The notes beneath the pieces are model-generated. The model did not search any database. It worked only from the letters and a program-made list of their open reading frames with translations, and was not told the DNA's origin. Both the position numbers and the translations under genes were made by a program. Below are positions 1 through 9,774 of a stretch of 64,000 nucleotides of DNA, piece by piece (the stretch's first letter is position 1; every line of letters begins with the position of its first letter). Origin of the DNA: an uncultured Propionibacteriaceae bacterium (GTDB lineage: Bacteria > Actinomycetota > Actinomycetes > Propionibacteriales > Propionibacteriaceae); the NCBI GenBank assembly GCA_938012815.1, contig CALLVV010000076.1, forward strand, positions 14,782-78,781, written 5' to 3'.

Positions 1-15
1 CGATCGGGGCCTCAC
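1..15 (-). CDS. Start of a gene running off the left edge
   Basis: A GTG codon at 15-13 on the minus strand is preceded 6 nt upstream by a strong Shine-Dalgarno (GGAGGTGA, complement of 22-29) that overlaps the stop of the DUF2017 gene. Only five codons lie in the window, so the product cannot be named. In many actinobacteria the gene after clpS-DUF2017 encodes a JAMM/Mov34-type protease; that is context only. Confidence 0.35.
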
Positions 16-21
16 GCCCGC

Positions 22-573
22 TCACCTCCCCTCCCCCCGCCACTTGGCGTGGAGCGCATCCTCGATCAGCAACGCGAGCCAGTCGAGGATGGCGGCGGTC
101 TCGGGGTCGTTTTCCACGTCCTCCTTCGTCGGTTCCGCCAATCGCTCCGGGGAACCGGTCAGTTCCACGTACCACTGTGCCCTGAGCGCCGCCAGAACCG
201 ATACCCAGGAGTCGATGTCCCGGCCCGCCACCACTACCCGGGGCTGGTCATCGTCCTCCAGGGCGTCCAGCACCTTCCGGGCGGCCTCCAACCGGTTCTG
301 GACCTGACCCGCGACGGCGTGGCGGCGGAACTGGTCGGCCTCACCGGCGTCGTGGAGGGCGGGCGGGAAGAAACGCCCGAGCCTCGGCTCATCCGCGATG
401 GTCTCGTCGCAGACCGATTCAGCCCTGAGCTCCGCGTCGAGTCTCGTCAGGGGATCGTCGGATTCAACCCTTGGAAGCAGCGGTTCCAGGTCGTGTGCGT
501 AGCGTTCCACGAGGAAACGCAGCACCCGACCACGCCCGCCATCCGCGTGGAAGACCCATGCGAAGTCGTTCAC
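22..573 (-). CDS. DUF2017 family protein
   Basis: This 183-residue protein has no signal peptide or membrane segment. The GTG start at 573 overlaps the TGA of clpS (GTGA), so the two are translationally coupled. The body is acidic and helical, with a conserved-looking W-V-L-A-A-L-R-A core near residues 125-135 and a C-terminal W-L-A-L-L-I-E-D-A-L segment, as in actinobacterial DUF2017 proteins encoded beside ClpS. The function is unknown; the conserved pairing suggests a role in ClpS/N-degron proteolysis, which is inference. Confidence 0.8.
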   Translation of the reverse strand: MNDFAWVFHADGGRGRVLRFLVERYAHDLEPLLPRVESDDPLTRLDAELRAESVCDETIADEPRLGRFFPPALHDAGEADQFRRHAVAGQVQNRLEAARKVLDALEDDDQPRVVVAGRDIDSWVSVLAALRAQWYVELTGSPERLAEPTKEDVENDPETAAILDWLALLIEDALHAKWRGEGR

Positions 574-893
574 TGCCGCTCCATGGTCGCCCAGAGAGTG
601 TAGTTCTGCATCGCCAGGACATCGCGTTCCATGGCCTCGCGATTTCCCGTCGAAACCACTGCGCGTCCCTCCGTGTGAACCTTCAGCATCAGCTTCTCCG
701 ACTTTGATTTCGGATAACCAAAGTACTCGCAGAACACGTGGGTGACGTAGTCCATCAGGTTCACGGGATCGTCCCAGACGATCGTCACCCACGCCTCTGC
801 CGGGCTTCCCTGCGGAGAATCCAGCACCGCCACCTGGCTGTCGGTCTGCTCCTCAGCGGCGCGGGGAGGCGGTGGAACAGGTCGAGGACACAT
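570..893 (-). CDS. clpS: ATP-dependent Clp protease adaptor ClpS
   Basis: ClpS binds N-degron substrates and delivers them to ClpAP/ClpCP in the cytoplasm. The 107-residue product has a proline-rich flexible N-terminus, then the ClpS core: W-D-D-P-V-N-L-M-D-Y-V near residue 45 (the asparagine/aspartate pocket that binds N-terminal residues) and L-M-L-K-V-H-T-E-G near residue 73. I chose the ATG at 893 over the in-frame ATG at 902 because a TACGAT -10 box (901-906) lies 7 nt before 893, predicting a leaderless mRNA. It is followed by the coupled DUF2017 gene. Confidence 0.9.
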   Translation of the reverse strand: MCPRPVPPPPRAAEEQTDSQVAVLDSPQGSPAEAWVTIVWDDPVNLMDYVTHVFCEYFGYPKSKSEKLMLKVHTEGRAVVSTGNREAMERDVLAMQNYTLWATMERQ

Positions 894-900
894 GCCTGCC

Positions 901-906
901 ATCGTA
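901..906 (-). promoter_or_regulatory. Leaderless -10 box of clpS
   Basis: TACGAT on the minus strand ends 7 nt before the ATG at 893. No good Shine-Dalgarno is present, so transcription probably starts at or next to the start codon. Confidence 0.45.
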
Positions 907-986
907 CCGACACACGCCACGGACATCCCATGCGTATCCACGCCCTGCCACGAGCCGGGTCCGCTCCCAGCGTCCCCCGCCCACAT

Positions 987-992
987 TACGCT
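987..992 (+). promoter_or_regulatory. Leaderless -10 box of pncB
   Basis: TACGCT is followed by exactly 6 nt and then the ATG at 999, with no ribosome binding site between. This matches the TANNNT-N6-ATG pattern of leaderless actinobacterial genes. Confidence 0.5.
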
Positions 993-998
993 GGATCC

Positions 999-2351
999 AT
1001 GACGACAGCACTGCTAACCGACCACTACGAGCTGACGATGGTTCAGGCCGCCATGGACGCGGGCACTTCGGGCAGGCGTTCCCTGTTCGACATGTTCACC
1101 CGTCGTCTACCGGAGGGTCGCCGCTACGGGGTGAACGCGGGTCTTGGACGAGCCCTGGAGGCCATCGAGGACTTCCGCTTCGATCACGCCACCCTGCAGT
1201 TCCTACTGGATCAAGGAATCATCCGCGACAACCTGGCCGAGTGGTTGGCCGGCTACCGCTTCAACGGTGACATCTGGGGTTACCCGGAGGGTGAAACCTA
1301 TTTCCCGGGATCGCCGGTGCTGTCCGTGGAAGGCAGCTTCGCAGAGGCCTGCATCCTGGAGACAGTACTGCTCAGCATCTACAACTTCGATTCCGCCATA
1401 GCGGCAGCCGCCTCCCGCATGACCGCCATGGCCGAGGACAGGCCCTGCGCGGAGATGGGTTCGCGCCGAACGCACGAATGGGCGGCGGTCGGTGCCGCCC
1501 GCGCCGCCTACATCGCCGGGTTCTCCGCCACCTCGAACCTGGAGGCAGGCCGCGCCTACGGAATCCCAACCATGGGCACTGCCGCGCATTCCTTCACCCT
1601 TCTCCACGACTCGGAGGAGGACGCCTTCCGGGCGCAGCTCAGCGCCCTGGGGGTGGAGACGACACTGCTGGTGGACACCTACGATGTCGAGGCCGCCATC
1701 CGTAAAGGAGTGGAGCTCACCGAAGGCCGGTTGGGGGCCATTCGACTCGACTCCGGTGACCTGCCGATGATGGCCCGCCAGGCCCGTGACCTCCTCGACG
1801 ACCTGGGCGCCACGAACACCCGGATCACGGTCACCTCCGACCTCGACGAATGGCAGATCGCCGCCCTGCGCGGCGCCCCCGTCGACGGGTTCGGGGTGGG
1901 CACCTCCCTGGTCACCGGTTCCGGGCATCCCACCTGCGGATTCGTCTACAAGCTCGTGGCCCGTTCCGAATCCGCAGACCGGGAAGCGCCGATGGCACCG
2001 GTCGGAAAGAAATCCAGGGGCAAGAACACCCTGGGAGGGCGCAAGTTCGCGATGCGCCGGCTGGGTGAGAACGGGCGCGCAGAAGCCGAGATCATCGGAC
2101 TGGGTGCGTCCCCGATCGATGCCGGCGACCACCGTCGCCTCCTGGTGGACATCGTCAAGGACGGGCAGCGGGTGTTCCCGGGAAACCTGGAGGACGCGCG
2201 CACCCGGCACCGCGAGTCGCTGGCGGAACTTCCGCTGGCCGCGTTGCGCATCAGCAGGGGCGACCCCGCCATCGAGACGATCATTCTCGACGGCACCGGA
2301 ACCCAGACCACCAACCCTTACCAGACGGCCCCCAGACCTACGAATCTGTGA
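999..2351 (+). CDS. pncB: Nicotinate phosphoribosyltransferase
   Basis: The enzyme converts nicotinate and PRPP to nicotinate mononucleotide in NAD salvage (Preiss-Handler pathway), in the cytoplasm. The 450-residue product starts T-D-H-Y-E-L-T-M, carries the G-T-A-A-H-S-F segment with the regulatory histidine near residue 195, the R-L-D-S-G-D-L PRPP-site motif near residue 250, and G-F-G-V-G-T near residue 298. I placed the start at 999, because the open frame extends further upstream but the conserved N-terminus begins there. It is divergent from clpS. Confidence 0.93.
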   Translation: MTTALLTDHYELTMVQAAMDAGTSGRRSLFDMFTRRLPEGRRYGVNAGLGRALEAIEDFRFDHATLQFLLDQGIIRDNLAEWLAGYRFNGDIWGYPEGETYFPGSPVLSVEGSFAEACILETVLLSIYNFDSAIAAAASRMTAMAEDRPCAEMGSRRTHEWAAVGAARAAYIAGFSATSNLEAGRAYGIPTMGTAAHSFTLLHDSEEDAFRAQLSALGVETTLLVDTYDVEAAIRKGVELTEGRLGAIRLDSGDLPMMARQARDLLDDLGATNTRITVTSDLDEWQIAALRGAPVDGFGVGTSLVTGSGHPTCGFVYKLVARSESADREAPMAPVGKKSRGKNTLGGRKFAMRRLGENGRAEAEIIGLGASPIDAGDHRRLLVDIVKDGQRVFPGNLEDARTRHRESLAELPLAALRISRGDPAIETIILDGTGTQTTNPYQTAPRPTNL

Positions 2352-2416
2352 TCCCGTGGAGACGAACCTCCCCGGGTTCCCGGCGAGAACACCCAAACAT
2401 CGGAACCGGAGACGGC

Positions 2417-4540
2417 TCAAGAATCCTGTCGGTCACCGTTCATGACGTCCGCGACCCGGCGAGGCAGGTCGGCGGTGAACAGATCCTCCAGTTTCAGGGA
2501 CTTCCCCTCGGAGTCGGCGAGCGGTACCCGCCAGTTGGGGTACTCGTTCATCGTCCCCGGCTGGTTCTGAGCACGTTTCTCCCCCGCTGTATCTGCCAAG
2601 GAGGCCACCAACACCTTGGAGTTGGTCAGCCGCAGGTAGCGGTGCATGGCCAGCATCACCTCGACGTGATCACCCGCCAGGGTCTCGTCGAGGACCCCGA
2701 AGGCGATCAACCGTTCCACCCACATGCCGCGTTCCCGTTCGGCAACGGCGAGTTCCTGCTCGACCGGTTCCAGCAGCAACCCGAGCCGTTCCCGAAGCCT
2801 GACGTGCTCACTCTCGAGATATCCGAGGGTCGGAGGCAGGTCATGGGTGGTGACCGAGGCCATGCAGTACTCACGCCACTTCTCCGGGGGCAGCACCTGC
2901 CCGTCGGTTCCGTATTCCCACCACAGGATTGCGGTGCCCAGCAGGCCGCGACGTGACAGGTATTCGCGCACCCAAGGTTCGACGGTACCGAGGTCTTCCC
3001 CCACGACCAGGGCCTGGGCACGATGCGCCTCCAGGGCCAGGATCCCGATCAGGGCCTCGTGGTTGTAACGGACATAGGTGCCCGCGCTGGGCTCGAGTCC
3101 CTCGGGTACCCACCACAGTCGGAACAAACCGATGATGTGATCGATCCTGAGCCCACCCACACGGTTCAGGGCGGCCCGCACCATGGCGCGGAACGGCTCG
3201 TACTCCAACTCCTCCAGTTTCAGCGGATTCCACGGGGGTTGTCCCCAGTCCTGGCCACCCTGGTTGTACTGGTCCGGTGGTGCTCCGACGGTGATGCCGG
3301 GGGCGTAGACGTCGCCCATGAGCCAGGTTTCCGCGCTGGTCTTGCCGACCCCCACGGCCAGGTCGGCAAGCACACCGATGCCCATGCCCGCTTCCTCCGC
3401 GGCGGTCTGTGCCGCCGACAGCTGCTGTTGGGCGGTCCACTGGAGCCATTCGAAGAACTCCACCCGTTCGGCCCGAGCGGCAGCGAACTCCTCCGTCGCG
3501 GTGGAACGCGGGTCGCGCAGTTCGTCGGGCCACTGCCGCCAGTCGGTGCCGTGGATCTCGCTGAGCGCACTCCAGACCGCGAAATCACGCAGCGCGCTGC
3601 CGCCGCGGCGACGGAATCCGTCGAAGGACACCTGGCGTGCGGGGCGGCGTCCGGCCCGGAACAGCTCCCACAGCGCTTCCCGTTTCCCCTCCCAGACGGT
3701 GTCACGGTCGATGATCTCGCCATTGCCACGCACGGACTTTCGTAGCTTGCGGATCCGGCGCCGTATCGGCTGGGGGAGGTTGGCGTATTCGGGTACTGCC
3801 TCGGGCCTGATGTACAGCGGGCTCAGGAAACGCCTGCTGGAGGGCAGATACGGTGAAGGCTCGATCGGCGACGCGACCTGGGCCGCATGCAGCGGGTTGA
3901 CCAGCACGAAACCCGCTTGTTGCTCGTTCCCGGCCCAGGTGGCGAGGTCAGCGAGATCGGTGAAGTCCCCGAGTCCCCAGGACCGTTTCGACGTGACGCT
4001 GTAGAGCTGGGCGGCGTATCCCCAGACACGATCGTTGCGCATCCCGGGCGGGAAACCCACGAAACCCGGGGTGACGATCAATGCGGCAGAAGCGGTTCCC
4101 TCGCTGGATATGGCCTCCACGCGGTGGTATCCGAGCGGCAGGTCCTTCACCTCGAAACTGGCCTCGCCACGGAGCTGCCCTGCCACCTCTCGATCCGGTG
4201 TCCAGTTGTCCACTTGTGTTGCGGACCGTCTTTCCTTGGTTTCCAAGACCACTTCGAGGGATACCGAAGATCCCGCCGGAACGTGCACGTCGAACCGCAC
4301 CGTTTCACCCTCCTCGACGACGGTGCAGGGCGGCAGGACCCGCTGCCAGTGCTGCTCGTCGAACCGGGCCAGCGCATTCCTGCGCTCCTCCGGGGTATCG
4401 GCCTCAACACCCATGGCCCGGAGCACCGCCATCACGGTGGCCTCCGATATGAGGGTGTGGTTTCCTTTCCAGTCCCAGAACTCCCGGGCTATCCCAAAGC
4501 GTTCCGCGAGCTCGTCCAACTCGGCGGTCAGGTGTGACAA
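2417..4540 (-). CDS. malQ: 4-alpha-glucanotransferase (amylomaltase)
   Basis: MalQ disproportionates maltodextrins by transferring glucan chains. The 707-residue protein has an N-terminal beta-rich extension (about residues 60-150) typical of actinobacterial MalQ, then the GH77 barrel. R-I-D-H near residue 465 holds the nucleophile Asp, G-E-D-L-G-T near residue 513 the acid/base Glu, and T-T-H-D-L-P near residue 564 the third carboxylate. The start is TTG at 4540: AGGAGG lies 9 nt upstream, and no ATG fits the frame. It stands alone, with an RDD gene just upstream on the same strand. Confidence 0.93.
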   Translation of the reverse strand: MSHLTAELDELAERFGIAREFWDWKGNHTLISEATVMAVLRAMGVEADTPEERRNALARFDEQHWQRVLPPCTVVEEGETVRFDVHVPAGSSVSLEVVLETKERRSATQVDNWTPDREVAGQLRGEASFEVKDLPLGYHRVEAISSEGTASAALIVTPGFVGFPPGMRNDRVWGYAAQLYSVTSKRSWGLGDFTDLADLATWAGNEQQAGFVLVNPLHAAQVASPIEPSPYLPSSRRFLSPLYIRPEAVPEYANLPQPIRRRIRKLRKSVRGNGEIIDRDTVWEGKREALWELFRAGRRPARQVSFDGFRRRGGSALRDFAVWSALSEIHGTDWRQWPDELRDPRSTATEEFAAARAERVEFFEWLQWTAQQQLSAAQTAAEEAGMGIGVLADLAVGVGKTSAETWLMGDVYAPGITVGAPPDQYNQGGQDWGQPPWNPLKLEELEYEPFRAMVRAALNRVGGLRIDHIIGLFRLWWVPEGLEPSAGTYVRYNHEALIGILALEAHRAQALVVGEDLGTVEPWVREYLSRRGLLGTAILWWEYGTDGQVLPPEKWREYCMASVTTHDLPPTLGYLESEHVRLRERLGLLLEPVEQELAVAERERGMWVERLIAFGVLDETLAGDHVEVMLAMHRYLRLTNSKVLVASLADTAGEKRAQNQPGTMNEYPNWRVPLADSEGKSLKLEDLFTADLPRRVADVMNGDRQDS

Positions 4541-4568
4541 GGTTTCATTCCTCCTGGCTGGGCAAGGA

Positions 4569-5261
4569 TCACTTCTTGACGACGATGGTGCCGGCCATCA
4601 TGTCATGAAGGGTTTGTTTTTTCTCGGTGAACAGCGGCATCAGATAATTGAGGAGCGTCGGCAGGAAGAGCAGGGCAGCGCCGAAGTAGCCGATGAGTTC
4701 GTCCACCAGGGTCCGTGCCAGGGCACGCACGAACCCGGGGGTCCGCGCGGAGGGGTCATCGGTTCGGGTCACGCGGATGCGCATGACCATCTTGCCCAGG
4801 GTGGCGCCGAAACCGGCGATGAGAAGAACCCGGTAAAGAACACCCAGCACCATGACGGCAATCCCCGCGGTCGTGAGGGAGCTGAGGAGTTCCGTGGGCA
4901 CCTCACTCGGGTAGCTTTTCCCGGCCTGCGCTGCCCTGACCAGCTCGTACATCCAGGCCTCGAAGCGTTCGTAGAGTCCCGGGGTCAGCAGTTCGATGAG
5001 CAGGTAGGAGGGGATGGCCAGGATCAGCCCGTCGAGGACACGGGCAGCCACCCGCGCCCCCCAGCTCGCGTATCTGACGCCCGCCCAGGGTTGCACAATC
5101 GTGTTGGAGAGTTCCCCGCCGCCGCGGCCGATGAGTTTCGCCGGCCGGCTGTCGGGCCGGGTGACGTCGGACCAGCTGGCGCCGTCCCAGTAACGCTCAT
5201 CGCCGGAACCAGCTGGGTCGGGGTACCACCCAGCGGATGGTTGCGGGGCGGAGTAGTGCAT
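4569..5261 (-). CDS. RDD family membrane protein with DUF2510 N-terminus
   Basis: The 230-residue product begins with a DUF2510 module (G-W-Y-P-D-P near residue 11 and R-Y-W-D-G-A-S-W), a short soluble motif seen in actinobacterial membrane proteins. An RDD domain with about three hydrophobic helices follows (near residues 70-90, 130-155 and 190-215), including the R-V-A-A-R-V-L-D segment. I chose the ATG at 5261 because the DUF2510 motif starts there; upstream codons look non-coding and would overlap the MFS gene. Substrate or role is unknown. Confidence 0.82.
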   Translation of the reverse strand: MHYSAPQPSAGWYPDPAGSGDERYWDGASWSDVTRPDSRPAKLIGRGGGELSNTIVQPWAGVRYASWGARVAARVLDGLILAIPSYLLIELLTPGLYERFEAWMYELVRAAQAGKSYPSEVPTELLSSLTTAGIAVMVLGVLYRVLLIAGFGATLGKMVMRIRVTRTDDPSARTPGFVRALARTLVDELIGYFGAALLFLPTLLNYLMPLFTEKKQTLHDMMAGTIVVKK

Positions 5262-5319
5262 GGCCACAAGGATGCCATCCTGAACCGCCGGAAACCACCG
5301 AGACCGGCGGCTGTGTCCC

Positions 5320-6675
5320 TCACCCCGCAACGTCATGAACCGGCCCGATCCGCAGCGAAGTGGCGATGGCAAGCACCGATGCCGCCAATAGCATGAGGAA
5401 GATCCATCCGAAAGCAGGCACTCCCTCCGCGAGCAGCACCGCGTAGCAGGCCCCCGTGAGCGCGGTCATCACCGAGCTCCCGATTGACTCGGCCACCAGC
5501 AGGGCACCGGAGTTGCGTCCCTGTTCCCGCGGGCTGGACAACGCCATGGTGGCCACGGCGGTGCTGGAGACGGTCAGTCCCATCCCGCACCCGGCGAGGG
5601 TCCAGGCCGCCACACCGATCCACAACGGCACCCCCACCCAGGTCAGGAAAACCGTGATGCCCGCCATCCCGAGGGCAACGAGACAGGTCCCGGCGGTGAT
5701 GATGCGGTCGCGGCGCAGCCTTATCCGGGCCTGAAGCCAGGAGCCGAAACTCCATCCAAGGCTTCCTATGGTCAGGGCCAGGCCCGCCTGTAAGGTGTCC
5801 AGCCCCCTCAGGTTTTGCAGGCCGAGCAGCAGAAACGCCTCCCCCGCGTAGAAGACCCCGGTCTGGACGGCGCGGCTGGCAATAATGGGTCCGAGTCCGT
5901 TTCTCAGGGCTCTGGCCCGTGGGGGCAGCACTTTCGGTACTCCCAGTCCCAGGGCTGCCAGTCCTGCGGCCGCCGCCAGCAGGCTCCAGTGTCCGAGGCC
6001 CTGACCGGCCAGCTGCAGCAGGGCCGGCGCCCCGGCCACCGCCGCCACCGCCCACCACACGGTCCCGGGAGCGTCGGAATCAGGCTCGCTGCGTTCCTGC
6101 AGGGCCTTCAGATGCGGCCAGGTCAGGGCGGCGGCGATCAGCAGCAGGGGCACCGTCGCGGCGAAATTGAGACGCCAGTTCACCGCCACCAGAGCGGCCG
6201 AGATCGGGGGCCCCAGAAACGCGGGAAGCACCCAGCAGAAACTGAGCATCGCGAGCACCGCCGGGCGTCGTCCCGCGGGGAACGCAAGTGCGATGACCAC
6301 GTAGAGGGTCAGGTTGATGGCTCCGGCTCCCAGGCCCTGCACGAGCCGGGCCGTCAGCAGCATCCAGACATCCGTGGCGAGCGAACCCGCGGTAAGTCCC
6401 AGGAGCATCGCGCCGAAGCCCAGACCCATGGACATCAGCGGACCGTGCCGGTCGCAGTGCCGCCCGGCCACCAGGATCGCGGTCAGCATTCCCGTCACGG
6501 CCATGGAAAAGGCCCACGGGTAGAGGGCGACGGCGTCGAGGGAGCGCATCGCCTCGGGCAGGGCCGCTGCGACCCCGATCATCTGGAAGGCGATGGCGAA
6601 CACCGCAAGCAGCAACCCCACCAGCAGACCCGTGGTGCCCTCGCGACGGGATCCGGTGTTCACGATGTTCTCCAA
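5320..6675 (-). CDS. MFS transporter
   Basis: This 451-residue integral membrane protein is dominated by hydrophobic helices. It has the MFS loop 2-3 signature variant G-R-H-C-D-R-H-G-P near residue 72 and the R-L-V-Q-G-L-G-A-G motif C-like segment near residue 109, as in drug:H+ antiporters. The substrate cannot be predicted. The first in-frame ATG (6675) is only 17 bp from the divergent DUF3039 start, so a slightly later start is possible. Confidence 0.85.
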   Translation of the reverse strand: MENIVNTGSRREGTTGLLVGLLLAVFAIAFQMIGVAAALPEAMRSLDAVALYPWAFSMAVTGMLTAILVAGRHCDRHGPLMSMGLGFGAMLLGLTAGSLATDVWMLLTARLVQGLGAGAINLTLYVVIALAFPAGRRPAVLAMLSFCWVLPAFLGPPISAALVAVNWRLNFAATVPLLLIAAALTWPHLKALQERSEPDSDAPGTVWWAVAAVAGAPALLQLAGQGLGHWSLLAAAAGLAALGLGVPKVLPPRARALRNGLGPIIASRAVQTGVFYAGEAFLLLGLQNLRGLDTLQAGLALTIGSLGWSFGSWLQARIRLRRDRIITAGTCLVALGMAGITVFLTWVGVPLWIGVAAWTLAGCGMGLTVSSTAVATMALSSPREQGRNSGALLVAESIGSSVMTALTGACYAVLLAEGVPAFGWIFLMLLAASVLAIATSLRIGPVHDVAG

Positions 6676-6679
6676 CGTC

Positions 6680-6685
6680 TAGGAT
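6680..6685 (+). promoter_or_regulatory. Leaderless -10 box of the DUF3039 gene
   Basis: TAGGAT lies 7 nt before the ATG at 6693. The 17-bp gap to the divergent MFS gene leaves no room for a leader or Shine-Dalgarno. Confidence 0.5.
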
Positions 6686-6692
6686 TGAATTC

Positions 6693-6944
6693 ATGAGTGA
6701 GTTTGCCCCCGGTTCCCAGACGGTTCTGGACGAACGCGCCGAACTGCGGGACTCCGATGACCACGAGCGATTCAGCCACTACGTGCCGGCGAAGAAGCTG
6801 GAGAAGGCCAAGTTGACCGGTACCCCCGTCGTAGCTCTGTGCGGAAAGGTCTGGGTGCCCTCCCGGAACCCGGACAAGTACCCGGTGTGCCCGGAATGCA
6901 AGGAGATCTGGCAGTCCATGAAACCGGGCGATCCCGGGAAGTGA
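6693..6944 (+). CDS. DUF3039 family protein
   Basis: This small 83-residue soluble protein matches the actinobacterial DUF3039 family. Conserved features are R-F-S-H-Y-V-P near residue 26, V-A-L-C-G-K-V-W near residue 46 and C-P-E-C-K near residue 66. The single Cys plus the C-x-x-C pair and a His could bind a metal, but this is inference. The molecular function is unknown. A strong hairpin follows immediately. Confidence 0.85.
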   Translation: MSEFAPGSQTVLDERAELRDSDDHERFSHYVPAKKLEKAKLTGTPVVALCGKVWVPSRNPDKYPVCPECKEIWQSMKPGDPGK

Positions 6945-6954
6945 CCGCGTCCGC

Positions 6955-6984
6955 GGTTGCGGCCCGGCTTTCCGGGCCGCAACC
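6955..6984. terminator. Bidirectional terminator between DUF3039 and ahcY genes
   Basis: A perfect 13-bp GC-rich inverted repeat (arms 6955-6967 and 6972-6984) with a CTTT loop lies between two convergent genes, so it probably serves both strands. Confidence 0.75.
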
Positions 6985-6990
6985 GGCGGG

Positions 6991-8421
<1,431 letters not shown>

Positions 8422-8428
8422 GCCCCGG

Positions 8429-8434
8429 AGTTTA
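8429..8434 (-). promoter_or_regulatory. Leaderless -10 box of ahcY
   Basis: TAAACT on the minus strand is followed by 7 nt and the GTG start. This argues against a 5' leader, and hence against a SAH riboswitch here. Confidence 0.45.
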
Positions 8435-8547
8435 CGCCCACGTCCGCGATTGTGCCCGGCGAAACGAGATTCGGATGTCGTGTCAGCGCCTCCGGGCGAC
8501 GTTTCTCTGGCCCTCCCGTTCTCGGAACGACCCCCACGTCTCCCCGC

Positions 8548-9573
8548 TCAGCTCCGGCTCTCAGCCAGGCCGAGACCCAAGTAGGTGGCGGCGTAACGTC
8601 CTTGGAGCAGTAAGGTGACGTAGCGTTCCAGATCAGAGGCTCCCAGCTCCGCCATGCCAGAGCTGATGTGACAAACCCGCACTCCGACGCCGTCGGCCAG
8701 GTGCATCAGTCTCCGGGCCGTTTCCGTCACCGGTTCCGGCACCTGGTCCGCGTCAAGCAGCAACAGTGCGGGACCGATCTCGGCATCTTGTTCAAACGGA
8801 TCGGTGAACACGTCGCGCCGGGGAGTGCCAAGCAGCACCGCCTCCAATTCCTCGGCGTCCGCCGCCAGGGCTGGTCGCCCGCTGGCCCGCCGCAACGTCT
8901 CCGCGATCCGCCGGGAGGCGCGCCCCGCCAGGGTCGTCCCTCCCCACACCAGGGGAAACGAATCGGCCAGGCCCACGGCCAGGTCCTTACCCGGGTTGTC
9001 CCCGAGGGGGCGTGCCGGGGAACAACGAACTGCCACGGCATCCGCCGCCGATGCGGCGAGCTCCACGTCCACGGCTGGTCCCAGGTCCAGCTGGCCCAGC
9101 AACGCCAGCACCGCGATGGCCGCTGCCATGGGGTCATCGGGCGGGGTGGGCAGGTGGGTGGTCAGGGGACCCGCGCTCGCTGCGGCCAGCGCCGACTCCT
9201 CCGGGGCGGCGGCTATGACGGTGGCTCCCCTACGGATGGCCTCGGCGAGGCTGCGCACCTCCCAGGCCGGGGCATCGCGGGAACCGAGAGCGACCACCAG
9301 GTCGAGCGGCCCGACCCATGCGGGCAGGGCGGGGCCGGGCCAAGCCATGAACGGCACGGGGCAGGCGGGTTCCAGGACGGCCCGCACCAGCCGCGCCTCC
9401 GCGCCAAGCACGAGCACTCCGCGCGGCCGGTCGGCGCGGGCAAGTCTTCCCGCGGGTTCGCTCAACGCTGCACGTCGGATCCGCGCTCCGGCCGAGGCGA
9501 GCCACCACAGCGACTCGTCGTCGGCAAGGCCATCGGACTCCAGACGAGAGTCATCGAACCATCTGCGCGTCAT
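8548..9573 (-). CDS. SIS-domain protein, phosphosugar isomerase-like (Rv3256c type)
   Basis: The 341-residue soluble protein resembles the sugar-isomerase-fold proteins encoded between manB and ahcY/manA in actinobacteria. L-V-V-A-L-G-S-R-D near residue 92 and G-A-T-V-I-A-A-A near residue 113 resemble SIS strands, and L-V-W-G-G-T-T-L near residue 209 suggests a second SIS lobe. Catalytic residues of true bifunctional PGI/PMI enzymes are not obvious, so activity is uncertain. It starts 9 nt after the Trm112-like stop and probably shares its transcript. Confidence 0.7.
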   Translation of the reverse strand: MTRRWFDDSRLESDGLADDESLWWLASAGARIRRAALSEPAGRLARADRPRGVLVLGAEARLVRAVLEPACPVPFMAWPGPALPAWVGPLDLVVALGSRDAPAWEVRSLAEAIRRGATVIAAAPEESALAAASAGPLTTHLPTPPDDPMAAAIAVLALLGQLDLGPAVDVELAASAADAVAVRCSPARPLGDNPGKDLAVGLADSFPLVWGGTTLAGRASRRIAETLRRASGRPALAADAEELEAVLLGTPRRDVFTDPFEQDAEIGPALLLLDADQVPEPVTETARRLMHLADGVGVRVCHISSGMAELGASDLERYVTLLLQGRYAATYLGLGLAESRS

Positions 9574-9582
9574 CCGAGAACC

Positions 9583-9774
9583 TCACTGGGTGTTTCGTGC
9601 CTGGTCGATCAACAGGACCGGGATGCGGTCCTTCACAGGATAGGCCAGTCCGCAGGCCGCGGAGGTGCAGACCAGCTCCGAGCGTTCGTAGTCGACGGCG
9701 AACTTGGCATGACACGCAGGGCAGGCGGCGATGGCCAGGAACTCCGTCGACAGTTCCAAGGCGGCTTCACTCAT
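9583..9774 (-). CDS. Trm112-like zinc-ribbon protein
   Basis: This 63-residue protein has C-P-A-C-H near residue 18 and a second Cys pair region (V-C-T-S-A-A-C) near residue 36, followed by Y-P-V-K-D-R-I-P-V-L-L, the Trm112/UPF0434 signature. In eukaryotes Trm112 activates methyltransferases; the bacterial role is unclear. The ATG at 9774 has AAGGAGG just upstream and overlaps the end of manB by 8 nt, indicating coupling. Confidence 0.85.
   Translation of the reverse strand: MSEAALELSTEFLAIAACPACHAKFAVDYERSELVCTSAACGLAYPVKDRIPVLLIDQARNTQ

Noticed and set aside
1203..2420. Long open frame opposite pncB
   Set aside because: High-GC antisense frame with no motif; pncB has a complete set of family motifs on the other strand.
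8422..8547. Possible S-adenosylhomocysteine riboswitch upstream of ahcY
   Set aside because: A TAAACT -10 box lies 7 nt before the GTG start, predicting no leader, and I found no convincing match to the riboswitch core in the 126-bp gap.
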